Below are positions 32,610 to 36,038 of a DNA stretch of 36,038 nucleotides, piece by piece (within the stretch, counting starts at the first letter, position 1; each line of letters begins with the position of its first letter). The DNA lies in contig NZ_JBGQOJ010000029.1 in assembly GCF_052119585.1 (NCBI RefSeq), forward strand, positions 1-36,038. Reading direction: 5' to 3'. Below the pieces are notes generated by a model. That model ran no database searches. It was given only the letters and a program-made list of their open reading frames with translations, and was not told the DNA's origin. Made by a program: the position numbers and the translations under genes. The stretch comes from JBGQOJ01 sp052119585 (GTDB lineage Bacteria; Pseudomonadota; Alphaproteobacteria; Rhodobacterales; Rhodobacteraceae).

Positions 32610-33053
32610 TCAGGCGGATTCGGCCTGTTGCATGGCGTCAACCGTCGCCTCGAGCGACAGCATGATAGAGGCGTGCCGGTTTTTGTAATCGCGGGCAGGG
32701 ATCAATACCTCCAGCCCGTCAAAAGGGGCCTCTGGCGCGGGGGCATCAGATTTAAGCATCGCTTTCAGCTGGTCACGGGCCAGTTCGACCTCGGCGCGGG
32801 TGCGGCCGATGATCGACGAGGCCACGACAGAGGCCGCCGCCTGACCCAGTGCACAGGCTTTTACATCCTGCCCGAATTCGGTGATCTTGCCATCCTGCAC
32901 CGTGATATCCACCGTGACCGTCGATCCGCACAGCGGTGAGCGGCGTTTGGCCGTGGCGGTGGGCGCCGCCAGCCGATCTGTGAACGGGATATCTGCCGCC
33001 AAGGCAAGGATGCGGCCAGAATAAAGTTTGATCAGGTCGGTATCGGTACTCAT
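32610..33053 (-). CDS. IscU/SufU-like iron-sulfur scaffold-family protein
   Basis: The 147-aa protein starts at the ATG at 33053 with AAGGA upstream. The fold signature is IKLYSGRILALAADIP, then SPLCGSTVTVDITVQDGKITEFGQDVKACALGQAAASVVAS, as in the NifU N-terminal/SufU family. Cys42 and Cys67 match two of the three scaffold cysteines. The usual Asp after the first Cys-Gly is Ser44, and the third-cysteine region (RxxC in SufU) reads NRHASIMLSLEA with no Cys. It may therefore bind a cluster differently, act as a carrier or zinc protein, or have lost scaffold activity. It is divergent from hisI. Confidence 0.82.
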   Translation of the reverse strand: MSTDTDLIKLYSGRILALAADIPFTDRLAAPTATAKRRSPLCGSTVTVDITVQDGKITEFGQDVKACALGQAAASVVASSIIGRTRAEVELARDQLKAMLKSDAPAPEAPFDGLEVLIPARDYKNRHASIMLSLEATVDAMQQAESA

Positions 33054-33120
33054 GGCTTTTCCTTTTGATCCGTAGCGCATAGATAATCCGCCAGGCACAT
33101 GATGCAAAGGGTTTGTCACG

Positions 33121-33477
33121 ATGTTTGATCCAACAACGCTTGTTTTCAACGAACAGGGTTTGATTCCGGCCATCGCGCAGGACGAGGCGTCGGGCGAGGT
33201 CCTGATGATGGCGTGGATGAACGCGGGGGCAGTTCTGAAAACGCTTGAGACTTCGCGTGTAACCTATTGGTCCAGATCAAGAAAGTCATTTTGGGTCAAG
33301 GGCGAGAGCAGCGGCCATGTGCAAGAGTTGGTAGATCTTCGAGTGGATTGCGACCGTGACTGTTTGCTGGTCATCGTGCGCCAGACGGGGCCTGCGTGTC
33401 ACACCAACCGGCGGTCGTGTTTTTATACCGCCCTGCGCGACGGGGACGAAGTTGAACTGATGGCACCGCTAACCTAG
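33121..33477 (+). CDS. hisI: Phosphoribosyl-AMP cyclohydrolase
   Basis: The 118-aa protein is a monofunctional HisI without the HisE domain. Motifs are LMMAWMNAGAVLKTLET, TYWSRSRKSFWVKGESSGHVQ, then DLRVDCDRDCLLVIVRQTGPACHTNRRSCFY, with the conserved zinc and magnesium ligands. It opens the ring of phosphoribosyl-AMP in histidine synthesis. It stands apart from other his genes. It overlaps the 3' end of convergent gluQ by 9 bp. The WSRSRKS region uses the rare codons AGA and TCA. Confidence 0.96.
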   Translation: MFDPTTLVFNEQGLIPAIAQDEASGEVLMMAWMNAGAVLKTLETSRVTYWSRSRKSFWVKGESSGHVQELVDLRVDCDRDCLLVIVRQTGPACHTNRRSCFYTALRDGDEVELMAPLT

Positions 33478-34317
33478 GCCGACCATCCGCCGAATGTCGG
33501 CGGGCGTCGCGCCTTCGGATCGGTAGGTGGAAATTGCGCGTGCATCGCAGCGCTTGGCCAGCCGCTTGCCTGTCTCGTCACGGATCAGGCGGTGGTGATG
33601 ATATGTAGGTGAAGGTAATCCCATAACATATTGCAAAACAATATGAATTTTAGTTGTCTCAAACAGGTCCATCCCGCGCACAACATGGGTCACACCCTGT
33701 GCTGCATCATCCAGAACCACCGACAGGTGATAGGATGTGCCCATGTCGCGGCGGGCCAGAACCACATCGCCTGTTTCTGAAATCATCGCATCACGCGGGA
33801 CGGCGATACGGTGGTTCTGGCCGGTTCCGGTTTCACTGAATCCCAGATCGGGCGCATCCTGCATGGCCCGTGCCATATCCAGTCGCAAAGCTGTCTTCTG
33901 TGGCCTTGTTCCAGTGCGGTCGCAGGTCCGGCAGGTTCCCGGATAGATAATCCCGTCGGGGCCGGATGCCGGTTCAATGCCCTCTTGCGGGGCGCTGGCG
34001 GCGGCCAGGATATCGCGACGGTTGCAGTGGCAGGGATACAGCAGGCCGCGCGCCCAAAGATCGTCCAGAGCAGCGGCGTAGGCCCCGGTCCTGTCCGACT
34101 GGCGCATCACGGGTCCGTCCCATGTCAGGCCCAGCCAGGTCAGGTCATCGTAAATCCGGCTTTCCCATTCCGGCCGGGCGCGGCTTTGGTCGATATCTTC
34201 GATCCGCAGCAGAAAACCGCCACCGGCGCGCCGCGCCATGTCATGCGCCAGAAGGGCGGAAAAGGCGTGCCCGAGGTGCAGTGGGCCGGTAGGTGACGGG
34301 GCGAACCTGGTGATCAT
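33469..34317 (-). CDS. gluQ: Glutamyl-queuosine tRNA(Asp) synthetase
   Basis: This 282-aa protein is a short GluRS paralogue lacking the anticodon-binding domain. The HIGH-like motif is RFAPSPTGPLHLGHAFSAL. LLRIEDIDQSR follows. Zinc ligands are in YPCHCNR and CRTC. The KMSKS-like loop is GKRLAKR. It attaches glutamate to the queuosine at position 34 of tRNA-Asp. Bases about 33600-33660, encoding FETTKIHIVLQYVMGLPSPTY, have very AT-rich codons (5 of 24 G or C third positions) inside a GC-rich gene. Confidence 0.95.
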   Translation of the reverse strand: MITRFAPSPTGPLHLGHAFSALLAHDMARRAGGGFLLRIEDIDQSRARPEWESRIYDDLTWLGLTWDGPVMRQSDRTGAYAAALDDLWARGLLYPCHCNRRDILAAASAPQEGIEPASGPDGIIYPGTCRTCDRTGTRPQKTALRLDMARAMQDAPDLGFSETGTGQNHRIAVPRDAMISETGDVVLARRDMGTSYHLSVVLDDAAQGVTHVVRGMDLFETTKIHIVLQYVMGLPSPTYHHHRLIRDETGKRLAKRCDARAISTYRSEGATPADIRRMVGLG

Positions 34318-34352
34318 AAGTTATGTATTATCAATCTGATATGCCATGTATT

Positions 34353-35687
34353 TCATTTATCCAGCCAGGCTTGCCATGCCGCTTTGGCGCGGTCGGTATA
34401 GGCCTTGTACCGCAACTTGCGGCCACGACGTCCGCCCTTGGCGTCGATTGGCGGGAAAAGCCCGAAGTTGACGTTCATCGGCTGGAATGTCTTCGCATCG
34501 GCCCCACCGGTGATATGAGTGACAAGCGCGCCCATGGCGGTCTCGGCTGGCGGGGCGCAGGCGGGAAGGCCAAGGATTTCGGCGGCAGCCAGGCGGCCCG
34601 CCAAAAGGCCCATCGCTGCCGACTCAACGTAACCTTCGACGCCGGTGATCTGACCGGCAAACCGCAGGTTGGGGCGGGATTTCAGGCGCATCTGCTCGTC
34701 CAGAAGCGTGGGCGAGTTTATAAAGGTGTTGCGGTGGATGCCGCCAAGGCGTGCGAACTCGGCATTCTCTAGCCCGGGGATTGATCGCAGAACGTCTTTC
34801 TGCGCGCCGTATTTCATTTTTGTCTGAAATCCCACGATGTTATAAAGCGTTCCTAATGCGTTGTCGCGACGCAACTGGACAATGGCATGGGCCTTGACGT
34901 CGGGCTGGTGCGGGTTGGTCAGGCCGACCGGTTTCATCGGACCAAAGCGCAGCGTCTCGCGACCGCGTTCCGCCATAACCTCGATCGGCAGGCACCCGTC
35001 GAAATAGCCGGCGGTTTCACCCTCGTGGAACTCGGTTTTTTCGGCGGCCAGAAGGGCGTCGATAAAGGCCTCGTAGGTTGCCTTGTCCATCGGGCAGTTC
35101 AGATAGGCGGTCTGGTCTTCCAGGGTCTCGCCCTTGTCATAGCGCGACTGCATCCAGGCTTTCGACATGTCAATGCTGTCATGGTAAATGATCGGAGCGA
35201 TGGCGTCGAAAAACGCCAGAGCGGTCTGACCGGTGGCCTCGCGGATCGAACCAGCCAAGGCGCCGGATGTCAGTGGGCCGGTGGCGATGATCCAGGTGCC
35301 GTCCTGGGGCAGCTCTGATATTTCGCCATAGTCCACGCGGATATTCGGATGCGCCATGATGCGGGCGGTGACGGCCTCGGCAAAGGCGTCGCGGTCGACG
35401 GCCAGCGCCCCACCGGCAGGCAGGGCATGTGCATCGGCCATTTCCATGATCAAGCCGCCCGCAGCGCGCATTTCCCAATGCAGCAGCCCCACTGCGTTGT
35501 TCTCGTCATCGTCCGACCGGAACGAGTTGGAACACACCATTTCCGCCAGATGTCCGGTCTTGTGGGCAAAGGTTCCGACCTTCGGGCGCATCTCGTGGAT
35601 GACCACGTTCAGGCCCATGTTGGCGGCCTGCCAGGCGGCCTCTGATCCGGCCATTCCGCCGCCGATGATATGCAATTCCTGTTTCAT
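34353..35687 (-). CDS. trmFO: Methylenetetrahydrofolate-tRNA (uracil-5-)-methyltransferase TrmFO
   Basis: The 444-aa protein starts at the ATG at 35687, giving MKQELHIIGGGMAGSEAAWQ with its FAD-binding GxGxxG-like motif at the expected position. ATGPLTSGALA, then FFDAIAPIIYHDSID, NCPMDKATYEAFIDAL, FEGCLP-like YFDGCLPIEVMAERG, LYNIVGFQTKMKYGAQK and GQITGVEGYVESAAMGLLAG are family hallmarks. It methylates U54 in the T loop of tRNAs using methylenetetrahydrofolate and FADH2. The upstream region carries two inverted copies of the recurrent element. Confidence 0.97.
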   Translation of the reverse strand: MKQELHIIGGGMAGSEAAWQAANMGLNVVIHEMRPKVGTFAHKTGHLAEMVCSNSFRSDDDENNAVGLLHWEMRAAGGLIMEMADAHALPAGGALAVDRDAFAEAVTARIMAHPNIRVDYGEISELPQDGTWIIATGPLTSGALAGSIREATGQTALAFFDAIAPIIYHDSIDMSKAWMQSRYDKGETLEDQTAYLNCPMDKATYEAFIDALLAAEKTEFHEGETAGYFDGCLPIEVMAERGRETLRFGPMKPVGLTNPHQPDVKAHAIVQLRRDNALGTLYNIVGFQTKMKYGAQKDVLRSIPGLENAEFARLGGIHRNTFINSPTLLDEQMRLKSRPNLRFAGQITGVEGYVESAAMGLLAGRLAAAEILGLPACAPPAETAMGALVTHITGGADAKTFQPMNVNFGLFPPIDAKGGRRGRKLRYKAYTDRAKAAWQAWLDK

Positions 35688-35737
35688 GTCACGCGATGTA
35701 GCTTTGAGGCGCGGAAATGAAAAGGCTTGCTGAAAAA

Positions 35738-35796
35738 GATGAGTATTTGGACCGAGAAGATTGGCCATTCTTTTTGGTTGAAATATCCGCGCCGCA
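35738..35796. repeat. Recurrent 3'-end element, copies 5 and 6 in inverted pair
   Basis: Copy 5 on the plus strand (35738-35760) reads GATGAGTATTTGGACCGAGA. Copy 6 on the minus strand (35768-35796) reads GCGGATATTTCAACCAAAAA. They face tail to tail around TTGGCCA, so the whole forms an imperfect palindrome. They lie between the trmFO start and the hydratase remnant. Confidence 0.55.
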
Positions 35797-35858
35797 GGCA
35801 GCCCGAGTGTCCGCAGGACACGATATAAAGGAATCGCGCGGAACGCGCGGCTGCTGGA

Positions 35859-35963
35859 TCAGGCCTGCCAGTCGGGCGCGCGCTTTTCCAGAAAGGCGGC
35901 GATGCCTTCTTCTGTCTCGCGCAGCATCATGTTCTGCACCATCGCATCGCCGGTATAGGCATA
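35859..35963 (-). pseudogene. Enoyl-CoA hydratase C-terminus, interrupted by an insertion
   Basis: The minus-strand frame ending TGA at 35859-35861 encodes AYTGDAMVQNMMLRETEEGI, then AAFLEKRAPDW, the C-terminal helix of enoyl-CoA hydratase/isomerase family proteins. Three codons upstream of CPYAYTG the frame meets TAG (35973-35975), and the sequence changes to IS-like DNA. The gene therefore appears broken near 35961-35966. The N-terminal part would lie beyond the right edge on the far side of the insertion, if it is still present. Confidence 0.65.
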
Positions 35964-35965
35964 AG

Positions 35966-36038
35966 GGCACCTCTAAAAATTGCGCCTGATCTGACGGCGG
36001 TGTAGACATTGGGCCAGTGTGAGATGGAGGCTGGTTGT
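35966..36038 (-). mobile_element. Probable insertion-sequence end, cut by window edge
   Basis: The hydratase frame breaks at GGGCACCTCTAAAAATTGCG, which has the look of a terminal inverted repeat. TAA at 35962-35964 may be part of a target duplication. Reading into the element on the minus strand, an open frame from the window edge ends at 35973 with residues HRRQIRRNF, possibly a transposase tail ending inside the repeat. An IS5-type element is my guess. The family cannot be settled from 73 bp. Confidence 0.45.

Noticed and set aside
1..36038. CRISPR array, toxin-antitoxin pair, prophage or defence island
   Set aside because: I saw no regularly spaced repeats and no cas, phage structural, restriction or abortive-infection proteins among the plausible frames.

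Overview
The window looks like chromosomal DNA of an alphaproteobacterium, most likely a member of the Rhodobacteraceae (Roseobacter side). The evidence is the high-GC codon use, a SciP (DUF1153) gene directly upstream of ctrA, LpxI in place of LpxH in the lipid A cluster, folate-type TrmFO, and the gene order pyrH-frr-uppS-cdsA-dxr-rseP-bamA-skp-fabZ-lpxA-lpxI-lpxB. Both window ends lie in insertion-sequence DNA: the C-terminus of an IS21-type istB on the left, and an IS-like end interrupting an enoyl-CoA hydratase gene on the right. This suggests the window is one assembly contig bounded by repeats.

Layout. 1-720: IS21 right end followed by gene-poor, probably decayed DNA next to a tRNA-Asn gene with its own terminator. 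936-3222: an MBL-fold hydrolase divergent from an EnvZ-like sensor histidine kinase. 3263-4808: a CAU-anticodon tRNA, ssb, and a secreted lytic transglycosylase. 4916-12103, minus strand: an AraC-type regulator, then a Dpp/Opp-type ABC importer made of a Tat-exported binding protein, two permeases and one fused double ATPase, with a terminator-like hairpin between the binding-protein gene and the permease genes. 12207-13097: miaA. 13251-25319, plus strand: the envelope and isoprenoid cluster, covering UMP kinase, ribosome recycling, undecaprenyl-PP synthase, CDP-DAG synthase, DXP reductoisomerase, the RseP protease, BamA, Skp, FabZ, LpxA, LpxI and LpxB. A 41-aa single-TM ORF lies between rseP and bamA. 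25437-26582: mnmA on the minus strand. 26703-27793: the cell-cycle pair sciP-ctrA. 27931-32144: ligA and recG, overlapping by 4 bp. 32265-32387: a 40-aa single-TM ORF with a strong terminator. 32610-35687: an IscU-like scaffold protein, hisI, gluQ and trmFO.

Most of this is ordinary core genome. The features I consider least explained are: (1) a recurrent 3'-UTR/intergenic element, with a GC hairpin then GGATATTT and a CCAAAAAGAA-like tail, found in six copies and mostly 10-20 nt after stop codons; (2) short islands of AT-ending codons lying over the most conserved motifs of six unrelated housekeeping genes; (3) two small membrane ORFs; (4) an exact TTAACCAT CtrA half-site between sciP and ctrA; and (5) a 22-bp-spaced direct repeat upstream of the ABC operon. 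I found no CRISPR array, prophage, toxin-antitoxin pair or obvious defence system. I do not claim a wholly new biological system here. All homology statements come from recognising motifs by eye, since no database search was possible.
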